Source: an uncultured Bacteroidales bacterium (GTDB lineage: Bacteria > Bacteroidota > Bacteroidia > Bacteroidales > Muribaculaceae). From it: a DNA stretch of 64,000 nt. The notes beneath the pieces are model-generated. The model was not told the DNA's origin. It ran no database searches and saw only the letters and a list, made by a program, of their open reading frames with translations. Position numbers and translations under genes: made by a program. Below are positions 18,622 to 27,037 of the stretch, in pieces. The DNA is taken from NCBI GenBank assembly GCA_902792895.1, contig CADBBK010000003.1, forward strand, positions 1 through 64,000, written 5' to 3'. The first letter of the stretch is position 1. Every line of letters begins with the position of its first letter.

Positions 18622-18933
18622 ATGAAGCGATTGCTTTACATAGTGACCTGCCTGGTGGCAATGGGTGGACTGCATGCAGTGCCCGTGCCCGACAATTTCT
18701 TGCCGCAACGTGTCGAGACCGTTGCGACAGGACCTGCCGCCCAAGGGGCCGAGGGTCGCATTGTCTTCATCGCTGGCAACAGTGACGCCACTTTCAACGT
18801 CTATTCGATTACTGGTCAACTGGTCAAGACTGTGCGCGTGAGTGCCGACCAGCGCGTCTCGGTGGACTTCCAGAAGGGGTTCTACATCGTGCGCTGCGGT
18901 AATCAGTGGTCACGCAAGGTGGTGGTGCGTTGA
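18622..18933 (+). CDS. Small secreted protein consisting largely of a sorting-type C-terminal domain
   Basis: 103 aa. The start is placed at ATG 18622 because a signal peptide begins there (MKRLLYIVTCLVAMGGLHA); the ten upstream codons are charged and lie downstream of the -7 element. After a linker of about 25 residues, the last ~55 residues (IVFIAGNSDATFNVYSITG ... QKGFYIVRCGNQWSRKVVVR) follow the pattern of the type A C-terminal domain of type IX secretion: G-x-x-F-x-V-Y-x-x-x-G, then KGxYIVR, then a K-V-V-V-R end. No other domain is present, so it is a nearly stand-alone sorting domain. Function unknown. Confidence 0.7.
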   Translation: MKRLLYIVTCLVAMGGLHAVPVPDNFLPQRVETVATGPAAQGAEGRIVFIAGNSDATFNVYSITGQLVKTVRVSADQRVSVDFQKGFYIVRCGNQWSRKVVVR

Positions 18934-19038
18934 TAGCGTGACATCTTGTGTGAATAGTTGAAATGAAAGCGAGCAATGGGCGTGACTGTGTCGCGTCCGT
19001 TACTGTTTATATAGATATAGAGCCTAGAGATAACAGAA

Positions 19039-20478
19039 ATGATTCTTGCCGAACTGTTCCCATATTTCCATGACATCCTGCTAACGCTTTATGTTATTAT
19101 TGTACTGTCTGTTGTCGTGATGGTGTTGAGCGAGAACCGCAATCCCGTCAAGTCGATGGCATGGGTGCTGGTGTTGCTGTTGCTGCCTGTCGCGGGAGTG
19201 ATAATCTATGCCATCTTCGGCCGAAGCCTCAAAGGCAAGAAACTGATTTCCCGTTCCCACCTGCTTGAGCTGAGGCGCATGAATGATTTCACGTTTGATA
19301 AGTCATTGGAATCTGGTCTGTGCGATGAATCCCGGCAGCTGATATCGATGGTCAACAACTTTGTGGGCCCCCACTTGTTTACGGGCAATGAAATCACGAC
19401 GTTCACCACAGGTCGAGACAAGTTTGACGCCTTGATGCATGATATAGAGGAGGCTAAGGATTATATTCACATCCAGTACTTTATCATCGAGAATGACCAT
19501 GTCGGTGCCAAATTCATCGACGCCCTTATACGCAAGGCAAAGGAGGGCGTGAAGGTGAGGGTGCTGTACGATTATGTGGGTTCATTCTATCTGCGGCCAC
19601 GGGTGTTGAGGCGGATGCGTGAGGCAGGCATCGAGGTACATCCCTTCCTTGAGTTGACGATTACCAAGTTTGCCTTCCGTCTCAATTGGCGCAACCACCG
19701 CAAGATTGCCGTCATCGACGGCAGGGTAGGCTATGTGGGCGGCATGAATATAGCCGATCGCTACGTCACTGGTGACAAGAAGTGGACGCCTTGGCGAGAC
19801 ACTCACCTGCGCATCGTCGGCGAGGCCGTGTCGGCCATGCAGTACACCTTTGCAGTCGATTGGGACTATACTACCCGCGCCTTGCTCACCTCACCGACAA
19901 TGCGCTATGACACTCCTCCCATTACCCGTGAGTACCTCATACAGATGGTGGGCAGCGGGCCTGCAAACCAATGGAACAACATCTCGTTTGTCTTTCTCAA
20001 AGCCATCACACTGGCCAAGCGATGTGTCTATATCCAGACGCCATACTTCTTGCCCAGTGATGCCCTGCTCAAGGCGCTGCAGAGCGCCGCTCTGGCAGGA
20101 GTCGAAGTACACTTGATGATACCTCGCAAACCCGACTCTTTGCTCTTGCGCTTAGCGACTGGCTCCTATATCAAGGAGTGCCTCATGTCGGGCATCAAGA
20201 TCTACTTCTACGAGCCCACCGTCTTGCATTCCAAGGTGGTCATTGTCGATGACGAGTTTGTCACGACCGGTTCGACCAATTTTGATTTCCGCAGCTTTGA
20301 ACACAACTTCGAGTTCAATGCACTGATTTACAGTAAGCAATTCAATAGCGAGATGAAGGCTGTGTTTATGGCCGACCTCGACAAGTGCACCCCGATAACC
20401 TTGAGTGTCTGGATACAGCGTCCTTTGCTGCAAAAGGCTCTGGAATCGGTCGTACGTCTCTTCAGCCCCATCTTGTAA
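19039..20478 (+). CDS. cls: Cardiolipin synthase (phospholipase D family)
   Basis: Joins two phosphatidylglycerol molecules into cardiolipin at the inner membrane. 479 aa: two N-terminal transmembrane segments (about 8-30 and 38-58, with the NPVKSMAWVLVLLLLPVAG motif), then two PLD domains. The first HKD motif is NHRKIAVIDGRVGYVGGMN at about 222-240 and the second LHSKVVIVDDEFVTTGSTNF at about 395-414; both are complete. Length and order match bacterial ClsA-type enzymes. The gene stands 11 nt before ispE, so co-transcription is likely. Confidence 0.93.
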   Translation: MILAELFPYFHDILLTLYVIIVLSVVVMVLSENRNPVKSMAWVLVLLLLPVAGVIIYAIFGRSLKGKKLISRSHLLELRRMNDFTFDKSLESGLCDESRQLISMVNNFVGPHLFTGNEITTFTTGRDKFDALMHDIEEAKDYIHIQYFIIENDHVGAKFIDALIRKAKEGVKVRVLYDYVGSFYLRPRVLRRMREAGIEVHPFLELTITKFAFRLNWRNHRKIAVIDGRVGYVGGMNIADRYVTGDKKWTPWRDTHLRIVGEAVSAMQYTFAVDWDYTTRALLTSPTMRYDTPPITREYLIQMVGSGPANQWNNISFVFLKAITLAKRCVYIQTPYFLPSDALLKALQSAALAGVEVHLMIPRKPDSLLLRLATGSYIKECLMSGIKIYFYEPTVLHSKVVIVDDEFVTTGSTNFDFRSFEHNFEFNALIYSKQFNSEMKAVFMADLDKCTPITLSVWIQRPLLQKALESVVRLFSPIL

Positions 20479-20488
20479 ACACAATAAC

Positions 20489-21310
20489 ATGATTACTTTT
20501 CCTAACGCTAAAATCAACCTGGGCTTGAACATTGTGGAGCGCCGTCCCGATGGCTACCACAACATCGAGACCGTGTTCTATCCCATACCGCTCACCGACA
20601 TTCTCGAGATTGTCCCCGCCACTGATGGCACCACTTCGCTCACTTGCACCGGCAACGCCGTGGACTGCCCGGTGGAGTCTAACCTGGTCATGCGTGCCTA
20701 TCGCATCCTGGAGGCCCAATATGGCCTTCCTCCGGTCGAGATCCATCTGTACAAGCACATTCCCGATGGTGCCGGCTTGGGTGGCGGTTCGAGTGATGCC
20801 GCCCATGCCTTGATGATGCTCAACACCATGTTTGACTTGAACCTGTCTGATGCCGACTTGGCGGCTATGGCAGTCAAGTTGGGTGCCGACTGTGCGTTTT
20901 TCATCTACAACCGCCCCATGTTGGCCACTGGCATAGGCGATGTGTTCAGCCCCGTCGAAGTGGATATTAAGGGCAAATTCTTGTTGCTGGTCAAGCCCCC
21001 TATGGGAGTGGATACCCGCACGGCCTACAGCCGTGTCGTTCCCGCTGTCCCTAGCGTAAAATTGGACGAGGTGATTGCCGGGCCGGTATCGTCATGGGAC
21101 GGCCTGCTGGTCAATGACTTTGAACCCAGTGTATTTGCCGCACTGCCGCAGTTATGGCTCATCAAGGCGCAGCTGCTCGATGCCGGTGCACAATATGCCG
21201 CCATGTCAGGCTCTGGCTCGACTGTGTTCGGCATTTTCGATAATGACAAACTGGCAGAAGCCGCTGCTGACACTTTTGCCGATTTTGCCACCTTTGTACT
21301 CCCACTTTAG
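20489..21310 (+). CDS. ispE: 4-diphosphocytidyl-2-C-methyl-D-erythritol kinase
   Basis: ATP-dependent kinase of the MEP (non-mevalonate) isoprenoid pathway; phosphorylates CDP-ME at the 2-hydroxyl. 273 aa from ATG 20489. GHMP kinase fold: N-terminal substrate motif PNAKINLGLNI, ATP-binding glycine loop PDGAGLGGGSSDAAHAL (about 91-107) and a C-terminal GSGSTVFGIF. The ATG lies 11 nt after the cls stop; longer in-frame starts would overlap cls without need. The length is usual for the family. Confidence 0.95.
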   Translation: MITFPNAKINLGLNIVERRPDGYHNIETVFYPIPLTDILEIVPATDGTTSLTCTGNAVDCPVESNLVMRAYRILEAQYGLPPVEIHLYKHIPDGAGLGGGSSDAAHALMMLNTMFDLNLSDADLAAMAVKLGADCAFFIYNRPMLATGIGDVFSPVEVDIKGKFLLLVKPPMGVDTRTAYSRVVPAVPSVKLDEVIAGPVSSWDGLLVNDFEPSVFAALPQLWLIKAQLLDAGAQYAAMSGSGSTVFGIFDNDKLAEAAADTFADFATFVLPL

Positions 21311-21437
21311 TTACCGTTTGGCGAATAGGCCACTGAATGCGGATGTTTGACCGTTATTGACGAGTCAAGTGCCGCATTGGTGTGGTTTTTGCAAGATATG
21401 CTCTAGTCAATTGAATATAAAAACTACAAAATACGAT

Positions 21438-22016
21438 ATGCCTAAAAAGAATAAGAAAAACAAGCAGAATGAAGAGCCTGTAACCGCTCAGGACGAACTC
21501 CTCAACGAGGAGAGCTCCAACCAGCAGGCACAGGAGAACACGGACACCAAGAAAGAGGATCCCGCTGCCATCATTGCCCAGTTACAGGAGCAAGTCGAGC
21601 ACGAGAAGAATAAATACCTCTTCCTGATGGCCGATTTTGAGAACTTCCGCAAACGCACCCTCAAGGAGAAGGCCGACCTCATCAAGAACGGAGCCGAGAG
21701 CGCCATGCGCGATCTCTTGCCCGTGGTCGATGATATGGAGCGGGCCATCGATGCCATCAACAAGGGTGGTGACATCGGCAGCCTTAAGGAGGGTGTGGAC
21801 CTCATCTACAGCAAGTTTGTGAAGTACCTCGAGAGCCAGCATGTGATGCCCATTGAGTCAACAGGTAAGGACTTTGACACCGATGTTCATGAGGCAGTGA
21901 CCATGTTCCCGGCCTCTGATCCCTCGATGAAGGGCAAGGTCATCGATACGACCATTAAGGGGTACATGATCAACGACAAGGTGCTGCGCCATGCCAAGGT
22001 GGTTGTGGGCAGTTAA
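21438..22016 (+). CDS. grpE: GrpE nucleotide exchange factor for DnaK
   Basis: Cochaperone that releases ADP from DnaK. 192 aa from ATG 21438 (MPKKNKKNKQNEEP). The N terminus (1-55) is charged and disordered, followed by a long coiled coil (about 55-115: AQLQEQVEHEKNKYLFLMADFENFRKRTLKEK) and the C-terminal beta domain ending VLRHAKVVVGS, the usual GrpE signature. It is 30 nt upstream of dnaJ, forming a grpE-dnaJ pair. No CIRCE element was seen upstream. Confidence 0.96.
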   Translation: MPKKNKKNKQNEEPVTAQDELLNEESSNQQAQENTDTKKEDPAAIIAQLQEQVEHEKNKYLFLMADFENFRKRTLKEKADLIKNGAESAMRDLLPVVDDMERAIDAINKGGDIGSLKEGVDLIYSKFVKYLESQHVMPIESTGKDFDTDVHEAVTMFPASDPSMKGKVIDTTIKGYMINDKVLRHAKVVVGS

Positions 22017-22046
22017 ACAACAAGCAGAAATCAGAAACTAAAGAAT

Positions 22047-23225
22047 ATGGCACAAAAGAGAGATTACTATGAGGTACTGGGCGTGGACAAGAATGCCACT
22101 GCCGACGACCTGAAGAAGGCTTACCGCAAGTTGGCCATCCAGTACCACCCCGATAAGCAGCAAGGCAAGTCCGATGCCGAGAAAAAGGCCGCCGAGGAGA
22201 AGTTCAAGGAGGCCGCCGAGGCCTATAACGTCCTCAGCGACCCCGACAAGCGTGCCCGTTATGATCAGTTCGGTTTTGCTGGCGAGCAGATGGGTGGTGG
22301 CGGCTATGGCGGAGGCATGTCGATGGAAGACATCCTGCGCCAGTTCGGTGACCTGTTCGGCGGTTTCGGTGGATTCGGCGGTTTTGGTGACTTCTTTGGT
22401 GGCGGTGCTGGCGGTGGCCAATCACAGCGCGTCAATCGAGGCACCGACCTGCGCGTGCGTGTTAAGCTGTCCCTCAGCGATATAGCCAAGGGTACCGAGA
22501 AGAAACTGCGCATCCCGCGCATGAAGTCCTGTGACCACTGCCACGGCACTGGCGCCAAGGACGGTACGGCACTCGAGACCTGTCCCACCTGCCACGGCAG
22601 TGGTGTGGAGGTGCGCATGCAGCGCACGATGTTTGGCACGATGCAGTCCCAGACTACGTGTCACACCTGTGGCGGCAGCGGCAAGCGCATCAAGGAGACC
22701 TGCCCCCATTGCAGCGGCAAGGGCCTTGTGCGTAAGGAGGAAGTCGTGAGCATCAGCATCCCCGCTGGAGTGAGCGAGGGAATGACCGTGCGCATGAGCC
22801 GGCAGGGCAACGATGCCCCTGGTGGCGGTGTGCCTGGCGACCTGCTCGTGGTGATTGAGGAGATGCGTGACGCACAACTCACTCGTGACGGCAATGACCT
22901 GATTTACAACTTGATGCTTGATATTCCCACGGCCGTGCTCGGTGGCAAGGTCGATGTGCCTACTGTCGATGGCAAGGCTCGGGTGACCATCAAGCCGGGT
23001 ACCCAGCCGGGCAGCATCCTGCGCCTGCGTGGCAAGGGCCTGCCTTCGCCTCAGCGCTATGGCACGGGCGACCTGCTCATCAATGTCATGGTTTACATTC
23101 CCGAGAAACTCAACGACACCGAGAAGCAGGCCATCGCCATGCTGCAGAATGCCGGTGAGCATGTCAAGCCCAGCGAGAGTGACAAGAGCCGCATCTTCTC
23201 GCGCCTGCGTCACATCTTTGATTAA
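22047..23225 (+). CDS. dnaJ: Chaperone DnaJ
   Basis: Hsp40 cochaperone that delivers clients to DnaK and stimulates its ATPase. 392 aa, classic type I architecture: J domain (about 1-70) with HPD in [11 protein letters not shown], Gly/Phe-rich region (about 78-125), zinc domain with four CxxCxGxG repeats ([32 protein letters not shown]), and C-terminal substrate-binding domains. Follows grpE by 30 nt. Intact. Confidence 0.97.
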   Translation: MAQKRDYYEVLGVDKNATADDLKKAYRKLAIQYHPDKQQGKSDAEKKAAEEKFKEAAEAYNVLSDPDKRARYDQFGFAGEQMGGGGYGGGMSMEDILRQFGDLFGGFGGFGGFGDFFGGGAGGGQSQRVNRGTDLRVRVKLSLSDIAKGTEKKLRIPRMKSCDHCHGTGAKDGTALETCPTCHGSGVEVRMQRTMFGTMQSQTTCHTCGGSGKRIKETCPHCSGKGLVRKEEVVSISIPAGVSEGMTVRMSRQGNDAPGGGVPGDLLVVIEEMRDAQLTRDGNDLIYNLMLDIPTAVLGGKVDVPTVDGKARVTIKPGTQPGSILRLRGKGLPSPQRYGTGDLLINVMVYIPEKLNDTEKQAIAMLQNAGEHVKPSESDKSRIFSRLRHIFD

Positions 23226-23296
23226 AATGCTGTACGCTAGTGCTTTCCATTGGCGTGTGCAAAATATGTAATCAACCATCAAATCGATAAAGAACA

Positions 23297-24214
23297 GTGT
23301 CCAATCGACGTCATGACCACCGTGTGCCCCGCAACGATGACAAGGCTGTCACCCGCGAGGTGAAGCAACCCGCCAAGTTGCTCGAATTTGTTATGAACAC
23401 CCTTGACGGCATCAGCCGCAACAAGGCCAAATCCATCCTGGCCCATGGCGGTGTCACGGTCGACGGCCGGGTTCAGTCCCATGTCGATTATCCCCTCGAC
23501 CCGGGCTGTGTGGTGCAGATACGCCGCCATGCGCGCCTAACGTCGGCCAACAATCCCCACTATCGCATCGTCTATGAAGACCGTTGGGTTGTCGTCGTGG
23601 ACAAGCAGCAGGGTGTGCTGTCGATGCCTGTGGGAGCCGGTAGCTTGAACATGAAGTCGTTGCTCGATCAGCATTTTGCTGAAACACGTCAGCGTTGCAC
23701 GGCCCATGTGGTGCATCGTTTGGATGCCCGCACCTCGGGCCTGATGGTTTTTGCCAAGAGTGTTGATGTGCAGCAGCAGATGACAGCCGACTGGCACAGC
23801 ACCATCATCGACCGCCGCTATGTTGCTGTGGTCGAGGGCGTCATGGAAGATCCTGCCGGAAAGATTGAGAGCTGGCTGCATGATACCGAGAGCATGGTTG
23901 TCGTGAGCAGTCCCGTGGACGACGGCGGCAAGTGGGCAGCAACCGAGTGGGAACTCGTTGAGCAGGCTCCTGAACGTTCATTGCTGTTCCTCCACTTGCT
24001 CACAGGCCGCAAGAACCAGATCCGCGTCCACATGGCCGACATCGGTCACCCTGTCGTGGGCGACGGCAAGTATGGCCGGCAGGATGATCCCGGCACGCGC
24101 ATGTGTCTGCATGCCTTCCGCCTGGCGTTCCACCATCCCGTGACGGGCGAAGCGCTCTACTTCGAGACACCGATCCCCCGCTACTTCGGCACGGCACTCC
24201 ATGCCAAGCTTTGA
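23297..24214 (+). CDS. RluA-family pseudouridine synthase
   Basis: Isomerises uridine to pseudouridine in RNA, probably rRNA. 305 aa. N-terminal S4 RNA-binding domain (about 25-75: KLLEFVMNTLDGISRNKAKSI), then the catalytic domain with the RluA motif HVVHRLDARTSGLMVFAKS, whose HRLDxxTSG contains the catalytic Asp, and the late motif TGRKNQIRVHMADIGHPVVGD. The chosen start is a GTG at 23297, since no in-frame ATG exists before the S4 domain. It lies 71 nt after dnaJ and ends at a bidirectional terminator. Which RNA position it modifies is not clear. Confidence 0.9.
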   Translation: MSNRRHDHRVPRNDDKAVTREVKQPAKLLEFVMNTLDGISRNKAKSILAHGGVTVDGRVQSHVDYPLDPGCVVQIRRHARLTSANNPHYRIVYEDRWVVVVDKQQGVLSMPVGAGSLNMKSLLDQHFAETRQRCTAHVVHRLDARTSGLMVFAKSVDVQQQMTADWHSTIIDRRYVAVVEGVMEDPAGKIESWLHDTESMVVVSSPVDDGGKWAATEWELVEQAPERSLLFLHLLTGRKNQIRVHMADIGHPVVGDGKYGRQDDPGTRMCLHAFRLAFHHPVTGEALYFETPIPRYFGTALHAKL

Positions 24215-24241
24215 CGAGCATCGTCGACTACTACAATAACG

Positions 24242-24286
24242 ACTGCTGGCCGATTGACGTTGAATTTCAGTCAATCGGCCAGCAGT
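24242..24286. terminator. Bidirectional terminator between converging genes
   Basis: A perfect 17-bp stem (ACTGCTGGCCGATTGAC / GTCAATCGGCCAGCAGT) with an 11-nt loop, between the pseudouridine synthase (+) and the YbjN/TPR-like gene (-). Confidence 0.85.
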
Positions 24287-24305
24287 TGTCTTGTGGTTGT
24301 GGCGC

Positions 24306-25985
24306 TTACTTGCCTTGGGCCTGGTCATTGCCGTCGTCCGATGCATTACCGGCGTCGGCTGTCACATCCTCACCGCGCTGCTGGCGCAGCTTCTTGATAT
24401 AGGCCAGCTCGTTGATGGCATAGTCGGCATTTTCCTCCTCGTCGAGCATCTGGGTGAAAATCTTCTCGGCCTGGTCCAGCTGTTCAAAGTCAACGTAAGC
24501 ATAACCGCGGCGACGGCGCAGAAAGTTGATGAAGTCCTTGATGTGGTCGGGGAACTCATCGGCTTCACTGAAGTTGCGCTTCACCTCATCCATCACCTTC
24601 TCGGTGTAGTTGAACACGCGCAGGTCCTTGCTGTTGGCCATGGCGTTGACCAGTTCCATGGTGTGGCGGATGTTGCCGTCGTCTGAGAGCAGGTCAAGGT
24701 AGTAGAACGCCTGCTTGGGCAACCCCAACTCGTTGTAGCAGAATCCCAGCATGTAGGCCGTTTCCAGGAAGGTGCGCTTCTGGTCGGTGTCCAGGTCAAA
24801 GAAGTTCTTGCGGTAGCTGTTGATCATGTTCTCGAAGTAGAGCGTGGCCTCGTAGTAGCGTCCGCTATAGAACATCTTTTGGCCCCAGTACAGGCAGTAG
24901 GCGACATCGGCATAGGTCACCTGGCCGAGCAGTTTCTGGTCCTCGGTCATGCTGTTGACCTCGTTGTCCCTGATCTTCTGCTGGGCTTCGGTCCACATGT
25001 AGTCAAACTCCTGGTGGTGCTGCTTGTCGTCGATGCGGTCGAGGGCAATGAGCATGCTCGTGCTCAACGGGGCTTGGTGCTCCTCGTTGGTGATGGAATA
25101 GTTGCGGCCCACATTGCGGGGGGCACGGGTGATGGTCACGCGCGTGTAGATGGCGTGCTCATCTTCGCCCTCGGCAGTGAGTGCAACAGACAGCATGCGG
25201 GGCTTTTGGTCCATGCCCTGGATATAGTGCAGGTCGATCAAGGCGTAGTCGCGCACCAGGTGGGCCTCCTTGCCATAGCCCTTGGTCAGGGCGCGGCGCA
25301 GGTCGAAGTTGCGCATGGCGCTTTCGTGGTCGATGCGCTGCTGTCCGTCCACCGTGTTCACGTTCATGAACAGTAGCTTTGCGCTGGGCAGCGGGGCGAT
25401 GGTCTCAAGCATCTGCCACAGCGTGAGGGCATTGGGGTCGGACGCTATCTGAATGTTGCCGACGGGTTGTTCCCTGAGCTCCATTTGGCGCAGCAGGAAC
25501 AGTTCGCGGCGTTGTTGGTAGATGTCACTCTCGAGGTCTGAAGAGTTGTTCTCGTTGCCGGATTTGCTGGCATCGGCGAAATCGCTGTTCCACTGCCGCT
25601 GAATTTCAAATGCCGCAGTCAACTCATTGACCATTTCATCGGGGGTAACCCGGTTGTTGAAGAACGAGATGCTGATGTCGATGTTGTTCTCCTCATGGTC
25701 GATGGTGTAATAGACCTTGAACAGGGCATTCTTGTGGTTGATGTCGTTGCACTTCGAGCGCACATAGTTCATCTTGTCTACGGGCGCGCTCGCGATACAG
25801 GGGAAGGTGATCTCGACAAAGTCGTTATTTCCAAGGAAAGAGGCGATGAAATTCCCTCCCTGGAACTTGAAGAAGATGTACGTTCCCGAGTCTTCCTTTT
25901 CGGTGGTGTAGGTACAGTTGTACGCTTTGAGGAATTGCTCAAAGTCCTTGATGATGGGCTGTCTCTTTTTTTTCCTGGTGAACAT
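24306..25985 (-). CDS. YbjN-like domain protein with TPR-like C-terminal region
   Basis: 559 aa, start at ATG 25985 (MFTRKKKRQPIIKDFEQFL); the open frame runs 20 codons further but overlaps the spacer after the previous gene. No signal peptide or membrane segment, so cytosolic. The first ~150 residues (KDFEQFLKAYNCTYTTEKE ... FNNRVTPDEMVNELTAAFEI) resemble the YbjN / type III chaperone-like fold; this is a judgement from pattern and not certain. The region from about 370 onward (CLYWGQKMFYSGRYYEATLY ... YMLGFCYNELGLPKQAFYYL) looks like tetratricopeptide helices. Likely in an operon with the solute-binding gene 60 nt upstream. Function unknown. Confidence 0.75.
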   Translation of the reverse strand: MFTRKKKRQPIIKDFEQFLKAYNCTYTTEKEDSGTYIFFKFQGGNFIASFLGNNDFVEITFPCIASAPVDKMNYVRSKCNDINHKNALFKVYYTIDHEENNIDISISFFNNRVTPDEMVNELTAAFEIQRQWNSDFADASKSGNENNSSDLESDIYQQRRELFLLRQMELREQPVGNIQIASDPNALTLWQMLETIAPLPSAKLLFMNVNTVDGQQRIDHESAMRNFDLRRALTKGYGKEAHLVRDYALIDLHYIQGMDQKPRMLSVALTAEGEDEHAIYTRVTITRAPRNVGRNYSITNEEHQAPLSTSMLIALDRIDDKQHHQEFDYMWTEAQQKIRDNEVNSMTEDQKLLGQVTYADVAYCLYWGQKMFYSGRYYEATLYFENMINSYRKNFFDLDTDQKRTFLETAYMLGFCYNELGLPKQAFYYLDLLSDDGNIRHTMELVNAMANSKDLRVFNYTEKVMDEVKRNFSEADEFPDHIKDFINFLRRRRGYAYVDFEQLDQAEKIFTQMLDEEENADYAINELAYIKKLRQQRGEDVTADAGNASDDGNDQAQGK

Positions 25986-26045
25986 AGGGCAATGATGTGT
26001 TAATCTGTCTGAGATGGGTAAATATAGGTAATAAAAACGCTGCAA

Positions 26046-26888
26046 TTATCGTGCCAAGGTGGGGAATGTGCCACCGAAGTAGCGGCGCTGCAGACCCAGA
26101 TAGGTCGCCGTGTCGAGCTTCACCGCGTTGTGCCAGCGGTTGAGGCTGTCACACAGGCCCTTGCGGTCCTTGGACACCATCCACGACTGGAACTGCGACA
26201 GGCTGATGGCTACCGAGCGGTCCAGGTTGGGCAACTGGCTGGCCATCGCACGGGCAATGGAGCGGTTGACCACGGCATAGCGTATCTCGCCCGAGGACAC
26301 CATCATCATCAGCTGCTCGGGGCCGTACAGCTCATCGACGTGGGCATAAATCGTGTCGCCAATCTCACGGCTGAGGCTTGCGATGCGGCCCACCATAGGC
26401 GAACCCTTGACCACCCACACCGTGTCGCCTGCCAGGTCCAACTGGGAATGGATAGCGTCGCTGCCCCGGCGCTGGACGAGCACCTGCTGGTCGATGTAGA
26501 TGGGGTCGGTGAAGGCAAAGCGTGCCGTGTCACCTGCCGTCATGGGGAACTGTGCCACCAACACGTCATAGTGGCCGTCTTCCAGCCCGGCGAGGGCTTT
26601 CTCGAGCGTGACCACGGGGTGGAACTTCATGGGACGTCCTGCCTTGAGCGACATCAGGCGCAGCAGGTCATAGTTGTAGCCGCCCAGCGTGTCGGCATAG
26701 GTGTAGTAGGTTACCGGCGAGTACTCGATGGCGATGTCCAGCGTGTCACCACCGCTGGGCCGTGTGTCAGGTCCCTCGACGGGCTTGTCACACATGCTCA
26801 GTGCCACCATGCACCCCACGACCACTGCAAGCAATGTCAGGTAGAGTATCATTTGTCCCCGCTTGGCGGGCTGTTGTTGTCTCATCAT
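26046..26888 (-). CDS. Solute-binding protein family 3 (transporter substrate-binding domain), membrane-anchored
   Basis: Periplasmic amino-acid-binding-like fold, 280 aa. A hydrophobic N-terminal segment MILYLTLLAVVVGCMVALSM may be a signal anchor, or a lipoprotein signal with VVGC as lipobox (Cys26). The mature part begins DTLDIAIEYSPVTYYTYADT and contains GYNYDLLRLMSLKAGRPMKF, YDVLVAQFPMTAGDTARFAFTDP and LAGDTVWVVKGSP, typical of SBP_bac_3. The end lacks the lytic transglycosylase domain of MltF. No permease or ATPase gene is adjacent, so it may act as a sensor or in the envelope rather than in an ABC importer. Promoter at 26915-26946. Confidence 0.8.
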   Translation of the reverse strand: MMRQQQPAKRGQMILYLTLLAVVVGCMVALSMCDKPVEGPDTRPSGGDTLDIAIEYSPVTYYTYADTLGGYNYDLLRLMSLKAGRPMKFHPVVTLEKALAGLEDGHYDVLVAQFPMTAGDTARFAFTDPIYIDQQVLVQRRGSDAIHSQLDLAGDTVWVVKGSPMVGRIASLSREIGDTIYAHVDELYGPEQLMMMVSSGEIRYAVVNRSIARAMASQLPNLDRSVAISLSQFQSWMVSKDRKGLCDSLNRWHNAVKLDTATYLGLQRRYFGGTFPTLAR

Positions 26889-26914
26889 CTAGTCAGCATC
26901 TATTTTCTTGACCA

Positions 26915-26946
26915 CAAAGATAATCAATTCTTGTCATTCCTGCAAG
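26915..26946 (-). promoter_or_regulatory. Promoter of the solute-binding / YbjN-like operon
   Basis: On the minus strand TATCTTTG (26915-26922), 20-nt spacer, and CTTG at the -33 position (26943-26946). Confidence 0.6.
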
Positions 26947-26984
26947 GGCAGACGGCCGGACACAGCCAGAGGCTGTCAGACAAG

Positions 26985-27017
26985 AACAGCCGCCAGAGTG
27001 ATGTGCTGGCGGCTGTT
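26985..27017 (-). terminator. Terminator of the aminotransferase gene
   Basis: A perfect 12-bp stem (AACAGCCGCCAG / CTGGCGGCTGTT) with a 9-nt loop, just past the stop codon. Confidence 0.75.
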
Positions 27018-27037
27018 TGATGATAGGATGTTGTCGT

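Noticed and set aside
21311-21437. Heat-shock operator (CIRCE) upstream of grpE
   Set aside because: No 9-bp inverted repeat of the CIRCE type could be found in this gap.
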